A stretch of 64,000 nucleotides of DNA from JANOMH01 sp031422295 (lineage in GTDB: Bacteria; Pseudomonadota; Alphaproteobacteria; Rhodobacterales; Rhodobacteraceae). Below the pieces are notes generated by a model, which was not told where the DNA came from, ran no database searches, and was given only the letters and a program-made list of their open reading frames with translations. How positions within the stretch are numbered: the first letter of the stretch is position 1; each line of letters starts with the position of its first letter. Location of the stretch: positions 5,090 through 69,089 of the forward strand of contig JANOQM010000018.1 of assembly GCA_031422295.1 (NCBI GenBank). The letters run 5' to 3'. This document shows positions 16,116-24,438 of this stretch, in pieces. The translations under genes and the position numbers were made by a program.

Positions 16116-17422
16116 CCGCACAAAGCGATATCAATAGACGCTGGTCCGCATCCCGTCCGGTCTGGGCTGGGGTGCTGACCATCGCCCTGCTGGTCGGCGG
16201 GTTTGGCGGCTGGGCGGTCCGGTCGGAAATCACTGGTGCAATCATCGCCTTTGGCCGGATCGAGGTAGATCAGAACCGGCAGGTGGTGCAGCATATCGAC
16301 GGCGGCGTGGTGTCCGAGATTTTGGTGAAAGAAGGCGATACGGTTACCGAAGGCCAGATGCTGGTCCGGCTGGATGCGGAATCGCTGCTATCCGAACTGG
16401 CCGTGACCGAAGGCCAGTTTTTCGAAGTACTGGCCCGCCGCGCAAGGTTTGAAGCCGAGCGTGACAATGCCGAGGTGCTGGTGTTTGAGCCGCTTTTGCT
16501 ATCATCGACCAACCCGATCATCCCCGGCCTGATCGAAGGGCAGGAACGCCTGCTAGAGGCGCGGCTGGAATCCGAGGCGCAGGAAAAGGAACAATTGGCG
16601 CGCAGACGTGACCAGATCGGCAATCAGATTGACGGGATTGATGCGCAAAAGGTCGCGCTGGATACCCAAATGGCCCTGATCACGCAGGAACTGGTCAGTC
16701 AGCAATCTCTGCTGGACCGGGGTCTGGCGCAGGCCAGTGGTGTACTGGCCCTGCAACGCCAAGAGGCAAGTCTGCTGGGGCAGTCGGGCGAACTCATTGC
16801 ATCGCGTGCTGAATCCGAGGGGCGGCAGACCGAGCTGGACATCGAGATATTGCGCATCGACACCACCCGCCGCGAAGAGGCGAATACACGCCTACGCGAC
16901 CTGCAATTCAACGAGATTGAGTTAAGTGAAAAGCGCCGTGCCCTGATTACCCGGCTGGAGCGGCTGGATATCCGTGCCCCGGTGTCGGGTATTGTCTATG
17001 GCATGGCGGTGTTTACCCCCCGGTCGGTGATCCGGGCCGCTGAACCGGTGCTGTATCTGGTGCCGCAAGACCGGCCCTTGGTCATTGCGACGCAAGTGCA
17101 GCCGAATAACATCGACTCGGTATTCGTCGGGCAGGCCGTGTCCGTGCGTTTTTCCGCCTTTGACCAGCGGGTCACGCCGGAACTGTTCGGGCAGGTGACC
17201 CAGGTGTCGGCCGACGCGTTCACCGATCAGGGCAGTCAGGTGTCGTATTACCGGGCCGAAATTCAGCTGAACGATGGTGAAATGGACCGTTTGCCCGCCA
17301 ATCTGACCCTGATCCCCGGCATGCCGGTCGAGGCGTTTATCAGCACTGATTCCCGCAGCCCGATGGCTTATCTGCTGAAGCCCTTGTCGGATTATTTCAC
17401 CAAAGCATTCCGCGAGTCGTGA
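16112..17422 (+). CDS. HlyD-family type I secretion membrane fusion protein
   Basis: 436-residue periplasmic adaptor. It has a short cytoplasmic N-terminus, one membrane helix (PVWAGVLTIALLVGGFGGWA), then IEVDQNRQVVQHIDGGVVSE and ILVKEGDTVTEGQMLVRLDA typical of the lipoyl-like half. A long coiled-coil hairpin covers about residues 100-300, and a beta-barrel domain ends with NLTLIPGMPVEAFISTDSRS. The start overlaps the ABC gene stop (ATGA), so the two are translationally coupled and should form the inner-membrane part of one exporter. Confidence 0.92.
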   Translation: MTAQSDINRRWSASRPVWAGVLTIALLVGGFGGWAVRSEITGAIIAFGRIEVDQNRQVVQHIDGGVVSEILVKEGDTVTEGQMLVRLDAESLLSELAVTEGQFFEVLARRARFEAERDNAEVLVFEPLLLSSTNPIIPGLIEGQERLLEARLESEAQEKEQLARRRDQIGNQIDGIDAQKVALDTQMALITQELVSQQSLLDRGLAQASGVLALQRQEASLLGQSGELIASRAESEGRQTELDIEILRIDTTRREEANTRLRDLQFNEIELSEKRRALITRLERLDIRAPVSGIVYGMAVFTPRSVIRAAEPVLYLVPQDRPLVIATQVQPNNIDSVFVGQAVSVRFSAFDQRVTPELFGQVTQVSADAFTDQGSQVSYYRAEIQLNDGEMDRLPANLTLIPGMPVEAFISTDSRSPMAYLLKPLSDYFTKAFRES

Positions 17423-17476
17423 TTGCGCCTGTCACATTCGCCGGTTAGCCTTGCCGTTGAAACCGGAGAGAATGGC

Positions 17477-17935
17477 ATGACGATTGACGCGAAACTGGCT
17501 GAACTGGGCGTGACGTTGCCGGTGGCCCCGGCCCCAGCGGCGAATTACATTCCCTTCGTGCAGGTCGGCGATCTGGTCCATATCTCGGGCCAGATATCCA
17601 ATGGGCCGGATGGGCTGGTCAAGGGCCGTCTGGGTGATGGCATGTCTATCGAGGAGGGGGCGGCAGCGGCGCGGCTATGCGCAATCAGCCTGCTAGCACA
17701 ACTCAAAGCGGCCTGTGGCGGCGATCTGTCCCGCGTGGTTCGCGCGGTCAAACTGGTGGGGTTCGTCAATTCGCACCCCGATTTCACCGATCAGCCAAAG
17801 GTCATCAACGGCGCGTCGGATTTTCTGGTGGCGGTTTTGGGCGATGCGGGTCGCCATGCCCGGTCAGCCGTCGGGGTTGCCGCCCTGCCGCTGGGTGTGG
17901 CCGTTGAAATTGAAGGCTTGTTTCAGATCAAATGA
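17477..17935 (+). CDS. RidA/YjgF-family protein
   Basis: 152-residue Rid-family protein. It carries YIPFVQVGDLVHISGQISNG, AARLCAISLLAQLKAACGGD, NSHPDFTDQPKVINGASDFL and the C-terminal HARSAVGVAALPLGVAVEIE. The Arg in HARSAVG is the one that in RidA binds the imine/enamine substrate carboxylate. It probably deaminates reactive enamine intermediates or has a related housekeeping role; it is longer than classical RidA (about 128), so the subfamily is uncertain. ATG at 17477 follows GGAGAG. It overlaps the next gene by 4 bases. Confidence 0.88.
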   Translation: MTIDAKLAELGVTLPVAPAPAANYIPFVQVGDLVHISGQISNGPDGLVKGRLGDGMSIEEGAAAARLCAISLLAQLKAACGGDLSRVVRAVKLVGFVNSHPDFTDQPKVINGASDFLVAVLGDAGRHARSAVGVAALPLGVAVEIEGLFQIK

Positions 17936-18684
17936 CCCTTGACCCGCGTTTCCTCACCCGCCCCATCGCGCATCGCGCCTTTCATGACAAAACCGCAGGG
18001 CGGCCGGAAAACAGCCTTGCGGCGGTGCGGGCGGCGGTAGATGCCGGTTATGGGATCGAGATTGATGTGTTGCCGTCGGCAGATAATGTGCCGATGGTGT
18101 TCCACGACTATCAACTGGCCCGGTTGACCGGGATTGCCGGCACTTTGGGGTCGAAAACCGCCGCAGAACTGGGCGCAGTACAGTTGCTGGACGGGCCAGA
18201 AGGCATTCCAACCCTGGCCGAGGTGCTGCAGATCGTGGCGGGACAGGTGCCGCTTTTGATCGAGGTCAAAGACACGGATATCCCGGTCGGTCCGCGCGTA
18301 GGGGCGCTGGAACAGGCCGTGGCGAACAATTTGGCTGGCTACGGCGGCCCGGTGGCGGTGATGTCGTTCAACCCCCACTCCGTGGCCGCACTGGCCCGGT
18401 TTGCACCCGATGTGCCGCGTGGCCTTGTCGTAGGCGGACCGGGCGATTCGACCTATACCGGATTGCCGCCCGACCGGGTCATGGCATTGGCGGACATGGT
18501 GGATTTCGACGAGGTCGGTGCCAGCTTTATCTCGCATGACTGGGAATTGCTGGACAGACCCGCCGTGCTGCGGCTTAAGGCGCGGGGTGTGCCGATCCTG
18601 TGCTGGAATATCAAATCCCCGGCGCAGGACGCAACAGCCCGACAAATTGCTGATAATGTCACATTCGAGGGTTACGTGGCTTGA
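17932..18684 (+). CDS. Glycerophosphodiester phosphodiesterase
   Basis: 250-residue GDPD of the cytoplasmic UgpQ type (no signal peptide). Catalytic landmarks are IAHRAFHD, RPENSLAAVRAAVDAGYGIE then IDVL, and MVFHDYQLARLTG, giving the HR, EN, ED/EID and HD residues for metal and phosphodiester binding. Further downstream are LIEVKD and the C-terminal VPILCWNIKSPAQDA. It cleaves glycerophosphodiesters to glycerol-3-phosphate plus alcohol. Its start overlaps the RidA stop. Confidence 0.92.
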   Translation: MTLDPRFLTRPIAHRAFHDKTAGRPENSLAAVRAAVDAGYGIEIDVLPSADNVPMVFHDYQLARLTGIAGTLGSKTAAELGAVQLLDGPEGIPTLAEVLQIVAGQVPLLIEVKDTDIPVGPRVGALEQAVANNLAGYGGPVAVMSFNPHSVAALARFAPDVPRGLVVGGPGDSTYTGLPPDRVMALADMVDFDEVGASFISHDWELLDRPAVLRLKARGVPILCWNIKSPAQDATARQIADNVTFEGYVA

Positions 18685-18715
18685 CGCCCGGTCTGCCCGC
18701 GCCACCATTTGCGTT

Positions 18716-19888
18716 ATGACCTCAGTTCAGATCAGCACACACGCCAGACTATCCGAAATTGGCGCACAGGACTGGGACGCTTGCGCATGTCCCGAAACGG
18801 GGCGCCCCGTTGACCCGTTTACCACCTATCGCTTTCTGGCGGCACTTGAGGACAGCCGGTCCACCGGCACCGGGTCGGGCTGGCAGCCGCGTTATCTGTC
18901 GGCGGCCAAGGACGGGCAGATCATCGCCGTCACTCCGTTGTTCGCCAAATCGCATTCCCAAGGCGAATACATCTTTGACCATAACTGGGCAGATGCCTGG
19001 CAACGGGCGGGCCGGCGGTATTACCCCAAACTGCAAATCGCCGTGCCCTTTACCCCCGCCACTGGGCGGCGGTTTTTGACCAGACCGGGGTTCGAGGCCG
19101 AAGGGATTGCGGCGCTGATCCAGGGGGCGGTGCAGATCGGGTCGGACAATAACCTGTCGTCGCTGCATATCACCTTTTGCACGGAAGATGAGGCTTTGGC
19201 GGGGGCAGAGATTGGCCTGTTGCCCCGGATTGGCCAGCAATTTCATTGGGTTAATCATGGCTATGCTAGCTTTGACGATTTCCTGAACTCGCTGTCGTCG
19301 CGCAAGCGCAAGATGATCCGTAAGGAACGCGAGGAGGCGAACAGTTTCGGCGGGCAGATTGTAACGCTGACCGGGGACCAGATCGAACCGCAGCATTGGG
19401 ATGCGTTCTGGGCATTTTATCAAGACACCGGCAGCCGTAAATGGGGCACGCCTTATCTGACGCGGCGGTTTTTTGACCGGGCGCAGGACAGTTTGCGCGA
19501 TGATATGCTGTTGATTCTGGCCCTAAAAGATGGCCAACCCGTAGCCGGGGCGCTGAACCTGATCGGGCGTGAGACATTGTTTGGTCGCTATTGGGGTTGC
19601 ACCGAACATCATCCGTTCCTGCATTTTGAGTTATGCTATTACCGGGCGATGGATTTTGCGATTGCGCAGGCGATGCAAAGGGTCGAGGCCGGGGCGCAGG
19701 GCGAACATAAACTGGCGCGTGGGTATCTGCCAGTGGCCACGCATTCGCTGCACTGGATCAATGACCCGAACTTTCGGGCGGCGATCGCGGATTATCTGGG
19801 GCGGGAACGGGCAGCGGTGGATCACGAGATTGAAGTGCTGACCAGCTATGGTCCGTTCAGAAAGACTGAAATGCAAGAACAGGACTGA
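18716..19888 (+). CDS. GNAT-like acyltransferase, DUF482 / peptidogalycan family
   Basis: 390-residue member of the DUF482 family, an extended FemAB/GNAT-fold group. Visible family segments are TTYRFLAALEDSRSTGTGSG, FDHNWADAWQRAGRRYYPKL, FTPATGRRFL, SSRKRKMIRKEREEANSFG, FYQDTGSRKWGTPYLTRRFF and the C-terminal FELCYYRAMDFAI. The substrate is unknown. ATG at 18716 is the natural start 31 bases after the GDPD stop; the frame is open further upstream inside the GDPD gene but not supported. Confidence 0.88.
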   Translation: MTSVQISTHARLSEIGAQDWDACACPETGRPVDPFTTYRFLAALEDSRSTGTGSGWQPRYLSAAKDGQIIAVTPLFAKSHSQGEYIFDHNWADAWQRAGRRYYPKLQIAVPFTPATGRRFLTRPGFEAEGIAALIQGAVQIGSDNNLSSLHITFCTEDEALAGAEIGLLPRIGQQFHWVNHGYASFDDFLNSLSSRKRKMIRKEREEANSFGGQIVTLTGDQIEPQHWDAFWAFYQDTGSRKWGTPYLTRRFFDRAQDSLRDDMLLILALKDGQPVAGALNLIGRETLFGRYWGCTEHHPFLHFELCYYRAMDFAIAQAMQRVEAGAQGEHKLARGYLPVATHSLHWINDPNFRAAIADYLGRERAAVDHEIEVLTSYGPFRKTEMQEQD

Positions 19889-19986
19889 GGCGCTGGAACC
19901 TTGTCCTTCATTCTTTTGTTTAAAAATGTCCCCGCCGGAGGCCGATGGTCACGCCGAGGGCAGGCCGCAAAAACCAGGAGCATGTC

Positions 19987-20346
19987 ATGGCAGATCTGTT
20001 AACCCAAACCGAACGCACCGTTTCCATTCCACCATTAGGTGAAACCGGCTGGGGGGCCGTCAAAGACCGCGACGCCCTGCGTAAAATCTGGAAGTTCAAA
20101 AACTTTTCCGAAGCCTGGGGGTTCATGTCCCGCGCAGCTTTGGTCGCGGAAAAACTGAACCACCATCCCGAATGGTCGAATGTTTACAATGTCGTTGATG
20201 TGACCCTGACAACGCATGATTGCGACGGGTTGTCGGCGCTGGACATTGACCTTGCCCGGAAAATGGACGCGCTGGCGGGCGATGCCACAGTCCAGCGCGA
20301 CCATTCCGAACCGGTCGAATGTCTGTGCAAGATCAATGCAAAATAG
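19987..20346 (+). CDS. phhB: 4a-hydroxytetrahydrobiopterin dehydratase (PCD)
   Basis: 119-residue pterin-4a-carbinolamine dehydratase. The family core is visible: KFKNFSEAWGFMSRAALVAE, KLNHHPEWSNVYNVVDVTLT and THDCDGLSALDIDLARKMD, with the His-His-Pro-Glu-Trp motif that forms the active site. It recycles the pterin cofactor of phenylalanine hydroxylase; no phhA is in the window. ATG at 19987 follows AGGAG. Confidence 0.94.
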   Translation: MADLLTQTERTVSIPPLGETGWGAVKDRDALRKIWKFKNFSEAWGFMSRAALVAEKLNHHPEWSNVYNVVDVTLTTHDCDGLSALDIDLARKMDALAGDATVQRDHSEPVECLCKINAK

Positions 20347-20374
20347 GACGGGCAATTTGCCCATCCATCTGCGA

Positions 20375-20860
20375 TCAGAGCGATTCCAGCAGCATTTCAC
20401 CGGTCGAGATGTTGCATTCGCCCGGATTGTCCACGTTCGCATAGGTCACAACACCATCATCAACGACAACGGCATAGCGGTTTGACCGGCCGATCAGGCC
20501 CAGGGCGGGGGCTGTAAACTCCATCCCCAGCGTATGGGTCAAAGCGCCGTCGCTATCCCCCAAAATCGTGATGCCTGCCGCCGCCGCGCCGGTTTGTTCG
20601 CCCCAGGCCTGTAACGTGAACGGGTCATTGACAGCGATGCAAATAATTTCATCCACGCCCTTGGCCGCAAATGACGGGGCGGTGCGGATAAAGCTGGGCA
20701 GATGCACCGTCGAACAAGAGCCAGTAAATGCGCCGGGCAACCCAAAGATCACGACTTTGCGGCCTTTCATTTTGTCGACCAACTCCACCGCGTCCGGGCC
20801 ATTGGCCCCGATTACCCGCAAAGTTGCAGTTGGAAAGTGGTCACCTGTCGAAATCGTCAT
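20375..20860 (-). CDS. Peroxiredoxin, Prx5/AhpE-like (glutaredoxin type)
   Basis: 161-residue Prx5-type thiol peroxidase. It has the peroxidatic Cys in FGLPGAFTGSCSTVHLPSFI (family form PGAFTPxCSxxHLP, here G-S before Cys) and a second Cys in NPGECNISTGEMLLESL. VDEIICIAVNDPFTLQAWG and the FxAPALGLIGRSNRYAVVVD stretch are also typical. It reduces H2O2 and organic peroxides with glutaredoxin or thioredoxin. ATG at 20860 follows AAAGGA. It is divergent from the ferredoxin-reductase gene. Confidence 0.93.
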   Translation of the reverse strand: MTISTGDHFPTATLRVIGANGPDAVELVDKMKGRKVVIFGLPGAFTGSCSTVHLPSFIRTAPSFAAKGVDEIICIAVNDPFTLQAWGEQTGAAAAGITILGDSDGALTHTLGMEFTAPALGLIGRSNRYAVVVDDGVVTYANVDNPGECNISTGEMLLESL

Positions 20861-20944
20861 GTTTATGGTCCTTTGGGCATTTGCGTCTTGTCTCGGGGTA
20901 TATAGGGTCGCCGTTAAAACCAGACCACAGCAAAAGGCAGGCCA

Positions 20945-22159
20945 ATGGCTCATTTCGTCGTTATCGGGGCCGGGCAGGCCGGGTGTTCGCTGGTGGCCAA
21001 ACTGCGTACCGACGGATTTGTCGGGCAGATCACAGTGGTCGGGTCGGAATCCGTGCCGCCCTACCAACGCCCGCCTTTGTCCAAGGCCTATCTGCTGGGC
21101 GAAATGACCCAGGAACGGCTGTATTTGCGCCCGGCAGAGTTTTACGCTGAACACGACATTATGTTGCGACTGAATACCCATGCCATGACTGTGGATACGG
21201 CAGGACGGACTGTTGCGCTGTCCGATGGAACGGTTTTGGCTTATGACGCGCTGGCGCTGACCACCGGGTCTGCCCCGCGCCGCCTGCCTGCGGCGGTTGG
21301 GGGTGATCTGGCGGGGGTTTACACCGTCCGGTCCCTCGCCGATGCGGATGCGATGGAACCCGAGTTTATCGCGGGCCGTCATATCCTGATCATTGGCGGC
21401 GGCTATATCGGGCTTGAGGCGGCGGCGGTGGCAGCCAAGAAGGGGCTGCATGTAACCGTCATCGAAATGGCCCCGCGCATTCTGCAACGCGTCGCTGCCC
21501 CGCAGACCAGTGACTACATCCGCGCATTGCATCAGGCGCATGGGGTGATTATCCGCGAAAGCACTGGGCTGGACCGGCTGCTGGGCGCGGGCCGCGTGAC
21601 GGGTGCTCGTCTGTCGGATGGCACAGAAATCCCTGTGGATTTCGCTATTGTCGGCGTCGGGATTACCCCCAATACGGAACTGGCCGAAACCGCCGGTCTG
21701 ACGATAGACAATGGCATTGCCACCGATCCGCAGGGCGGCACGTCAGACCCGCATATTTGGGCGGCGGGCGATTGTGCGTCGTTGCTGTTCAAAGGCCAGC
21801 GTATCCGCATCGAAAGCGTCGGTAATGCGATTGATCAGGCCGAAGTTGTGGCACTGAACATGATGGGTCAGCCGACAACATACCACCCCGCCCCGTGGTT
21901 CTGGTCCGATCAATATGACTGCAAATTGCAGATCGGCGGGCTGAATATCGGCTATGACGCCGTGCATGTGAAACCGGGGCCGACACCGGATGTGCAATCA
22001 CATTGGTATTATCAGGGCGACACATTGATTGCGGTGGATGCCATGAATGACGCCCGCAATTACATGATCGGCAAGCGGCTGATCGAGGCGGGCAAATCGC
22101 CAGCACCTGACGTAATCTGCGACCCCGCCACCGACATGAAGGCGCTGTTAAAAGCGTGA
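20945..22159 (+). CDS. NAD(P)/FAD ferredoxin reductase (rhodocoxin/putidaredoxin reductase type)
   Basis: 404-residue flavoprotein. It has an N-terminal FAD-binding loop FVVIGAGQAGCSLVAKL, PPYQRPPLSKAYLLGE, an NAD-binding loop ILIIGGGYIGLEAAAVAAKK, VGVGITPNTELAE, WAAGDCAS and the C-terminal reductase domain WFWSDQYDCKLQIGGLN. Such proteins pass electrons from NAD(P)H to a 2Fe-2S ferredoxin serving cytochrome P450s or Rieske oxygenases; neither partner is adjacent. The GTGA overlap with rsmD suggests translational coupling. Confidence 0.92.
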   Translation: MAHFVVIGAGQAGCSLVAKLRTDGFVGQITVVGSESVPPYQRPPLSKAYLLGEMTQERLYLRPAEFYAEHDIMLRLNTHAMTVDTAGRTVALSDGTVLAYDALALTTGSAPRRLPAAVGGDLAGVYTVRSLADADAMEPEFIAGRHILIIGGGYIGLEAAAVAAKKGLHVTVIEMAPRILQRVAAPQTSDYIRALHQAHGVIIRESTGLDRLLGAGRVTGARLSDGTEIPVDFAIVGVGITPNTELAETAGLTIDNGIATDPQGGTSDPHIWAAGDCASLLFKGQRIRIESVGNAIDQAEVVALNMMGQPTTYHPAPWFWSDQYDCKLQIGGLNIGYDAVHVKPGPTPDVQSHWYYQGDTLIAVDAMNDARNYMIGKRLIEAGKSPAPDVICDPATDMKALLKA

Positions 22160-22770
22160 GGATCATTGCGGGCGCACAGCGCGGCCTGACATTGGCCGAG
22201 GTCGGCGCAGGCGATCCGGCAGCACATCTGCGCCCGACATCCGACCGGCTGCGCGAGGCGCTGTTCAATGTGTTGCTGGGTGGCCGATATGGCGACCCGG
22301 TCGGTGATGCCCGGGTGCTTGATCTGTTTGCAGGCACCGGCGCATTGGGGTTGGAGGCATTGTCGCGCGGGGCGCATCACGCGACATTCGTTGACGACGG
22401 CAAGGTGGCGCAGCGGTTGATCCGGGATAATATCGGGCGCACCAAACGCGCTGGTGATGCTGTTTTGCTGGCTGTCAACGCCATCAGACTGCCGCCCAAC
22501 AACGGCGATCCTTTCACCTTGATTTTCCTTGACCCGCCTTATGGTAAGGGGCTGGGTCTGCTGGCCCTGCAATCGGCCCTAACGGGTGGCTGGATCGGGC
22601 CAGACGCGCTGTTGGTCTGGGAAGAAAATGCGCCCCAGCCTGCGCCCTTGGGGTTCTTGCCGCTGGAAGTGCGCCGTCAGGGCGAGACCTATCTGACCCT
22701 GTTGCGGGCGACCTTCAAACTATCCGTCTTGGTCAAGGCGGTTGTGGCTCCCAAATCCGGTCCGCTTTGA
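22156..22770 (+). CDS. rsmD: 16S rRNA m2G966 methyltransferase RsmD, 3' end altered
   Basis: 204-residue RsmD. It starts with GTG at 22156 inside the preceding stop (GTGA) and shows MRIIAGAQRGLTLAEVG, LRPTSDRLREALFNVLLGG, the SAM-binding DLFAGTGALGLEALSRGA and the catalytic FLDPPYG. It methylates G966 of 16S rRNA. The expected end is near QGETYLTLLRA at about 22710. Beyond that the frame runs into IS110-derived DNA and adds about 19 foreign residues (TFKLSVLVKAVVAPKSGPL). The catalytic core is intact, so function is probably retained. Confidence 0.9.
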   Translation: MRIIAGAQRGLTLAEVGAGDPAAHLRPTSDRLREALFNVLLGGRYGDPVGDARVLDLFAGTGALGLEALSRGAHHATFVDDGKVAQRLIRDNIGRTKRAGDAVLLAVNAIRLPPNNGDPFTLIFLDPPYGKGLGLLALQSALTGGWIGPDALLVWEENAPQPAPLGFLPLEVRRQGETYLTLLRATFKLSVLVKAVVAPKSGPL

Positions 22771-23068
22771 CACGGGTGTTTGCCGTTTGACGAGGTTTCG
22801 CACGAGTGCGGCGATTACGAGCTTGGCGGGTTTGCAGTTGCCGCGGAGTTTGTCATAAGTCGCCGTAATGTCTGGGTTGAAGCGCATGGCGACCGGGGCT
22901 GGCATGTAGAACGCGTCGCGCAGATGCTTGCGTGCGTCCTGGATGAAGGCGCCGTACGCCCGCGCGACTGGCCACCTGTTTATGCCCCAGAGAGCCTATT
23001 TCGGGGCACTCGATCAGCGCGGCGACCGCTACGCCTTGAACTTGCGCAAACCCGGCGCGGTTTGGCAA
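22733..23068 (-). mobile_element. Decayed IS110-family transposase, C-terminal part
   Basis: On the minus strand the pieces read in order VAALIECPEIGSLGHKQVAS (frame 1), then FIQDARKHLRDAFYMPAPVA with MRFNPDITATYDKLRG (frame 2), then ANTRVKADRIWEPQPP followed by TGA at 22735-22733 (frame 3). This is the C-terminal Tnp_20-type domain of IS110 elements with at least two frameshifts. It abuts rsmD and no element ends were found. Confidence 0.75.
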
Positions 23069-23281
23069 TCACAAGGCCGGGTTCGTCGATCTGGCGGAGT
23101 GGCTGCTTGCCGGGGGCGTCATCGACAGGGTATTTTCATAAGGCGACTGGTCCTGTCACACAGCTTTTGAGCGGCAGTTGTCGCATGCATATCCTTTGGT
23201 CATAATGAACCCGCTGCAGGCCCTGCGGTTTGCACAAGCGCAAGGACCACGGGCTAGGACGAATGCGGTCGATGCGCCGCC

Positions 23282-23404
23282 GGAAAACCCGCCAAAGTCG
23301 CCGTCACCGTCGCGATGCAAAAGCGCATCGTCATGGCTAACGAACGCGTCAAAGCAGATCGAACCTCGACACCAGAAAGACCTTGCACAAGACGGAGACG
23401 TTAA
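23282..23404 (+). mobile_element. Second IS110-family transposase remnant, opposite orientation
   Basis: The plus strand reads GKPAKVAVTVAMQKRIVMAN, then ERVKADRTSTPERP and ends at TAA 23404. This is the same C-terminal region as the remnant at 22733 but from a different copy and pointing the other way. The stretch 23069-23281 between them has no recognisable gene; it contains stop-ridden sequence that may be further IS debris. From 23405 to 23473 nothing is seen. Confidence 0.65.
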
Positions 23405-23473
23405 GCTTTTGTTTCGACGCGCATTCTATCCCAAAAAACCGTGTCGGACTTTTTGCAATGCGCTTTAGTTGCG

Positions 23474-24370
23474 TCAGTAAGAATAGCTGTCCACGCCATC
23501 GCCTTCGGCCTTATTCAAAACCACCCCGACAATAGGTTTGCTTTCACCCAGACGGCGGACCATTTCGCGGACTTCGCTGGCCGTCGTGGTGCCGCCGCCA
23601 ACAACCATCAGAATGCAGTCAAACTGCGGGCGAAAGGCGATCACGTCATCCTGCGCCATCGCCGGGGGTAAATCGAACAGCACTACATCGGGGTTCAGTT
23701 CCTCTTCCATCCGGGCCAGCACTTCGGCGGTTTTGGGTTGCTGGAACAGCTCTGCTGCATAGGGTTCGACCCTTGTATTCAGGCCAATGGCAAGATTGGC
23801 GCCGATATTCAGGGTGTTCTGCCCCATCCGGCGCAAATACGCCTCGGATGGCATGGCGCCGCGCAGATAATCCCCGACAGAGGCGGAAACGCTGGTGCCC
23901 AGCGCCTTGCCCACACTGGGATTGCGCATATCCATATCCAGCAGGACGGTCCGGCAATTGTCATAGCGCGACAAGGTGATGGCCAGATTGACGGCAGTAA
24001 AGGTTTTGCCGCAATCGCGGGTGGGCGAGGTGATGCCAACCCGGTTCCAGCCATTGTCGGACAAAGCCTGCACCAGCCGGGTGCGCAACACGTCAAAGGC
24101 AGCATGGGCCGGGTCGCGGCGGCTGGCGGTAATCACCAGATTGCGTTCAAGGGCTGCTTCATCAACCGGAATGGTCAGCAGATTATTCCAGACATCCACA
24201 ACCCGGGGCAGGTTTTGCGTTTTGGACGGGCCGCCGAATATGGCGGAACGGGTGGCTTTTTCCGGGGTCTCGGGTGGGGCGCTGTACTTGGCGATTTCGG
24301 CCAGCAGGCGTGCGTGTTCGTCAGCCCCCAGACGGGGCCGCCGTTTACGCGCGGGCTGGTTTTCAGTCAT
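23474..24370 (-). CDS. CpsD/CapB-family P-loop kinase of polysaccharide biosynthesis
   Basis: 298-residue cytoplasmic ATPase of the BY-kinase/CpsD group. The Walker A-like loop is SPTRDCGKTFTAVNLAITLS. Walker A' is VLLDMDMRNPS and the Walker B-like strand is VVLFDLPPAMAQDD. The C-terminus DGVDSYSY holds a small Tyr cluster, typical of the autophosphorylation tail of such kinases. No fused transmembrane Wzz domain is present. ATG at 24370 is preferred over GTG at 24388. It is the last gene of the minus-strand polysaccharide block and is likely to control polymer length or export. Confidence 0.85.
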   Translation of the reverse strand: MTENQPARKRRPRLGADEHARLLAEIAKYSAPPETPEKATRSAIFGGPSKTQNLPRVVDVWNNLLTIPVDEAALERNLVITASRRDPAHAAFDVLRTRLVQALSDNGWNRVGITSPTRDCGKTFTAVNLAITLSRYDNCRTVLLDMDMRNPSVGKALGTSVSASVGDYLRGAMPSEAYLRRMGQNTLNIGANLAIGLNTRVEPYAAELFQQPKTAEVLARMEEELNPDVVLFDLPPAMAQDDVIAFRPQFDCILMVVGGGTTTASEVREMVRRLGESKPIVGVVLNKAEGDGVDSYSY

Positions 24371-24438
24371 TCGCCTTGGTCCCCTCACTGCTGCTTTGAG
24401 CGTTCAGTTACAGTTAAATCTTGGCAGAAATATGGTTG

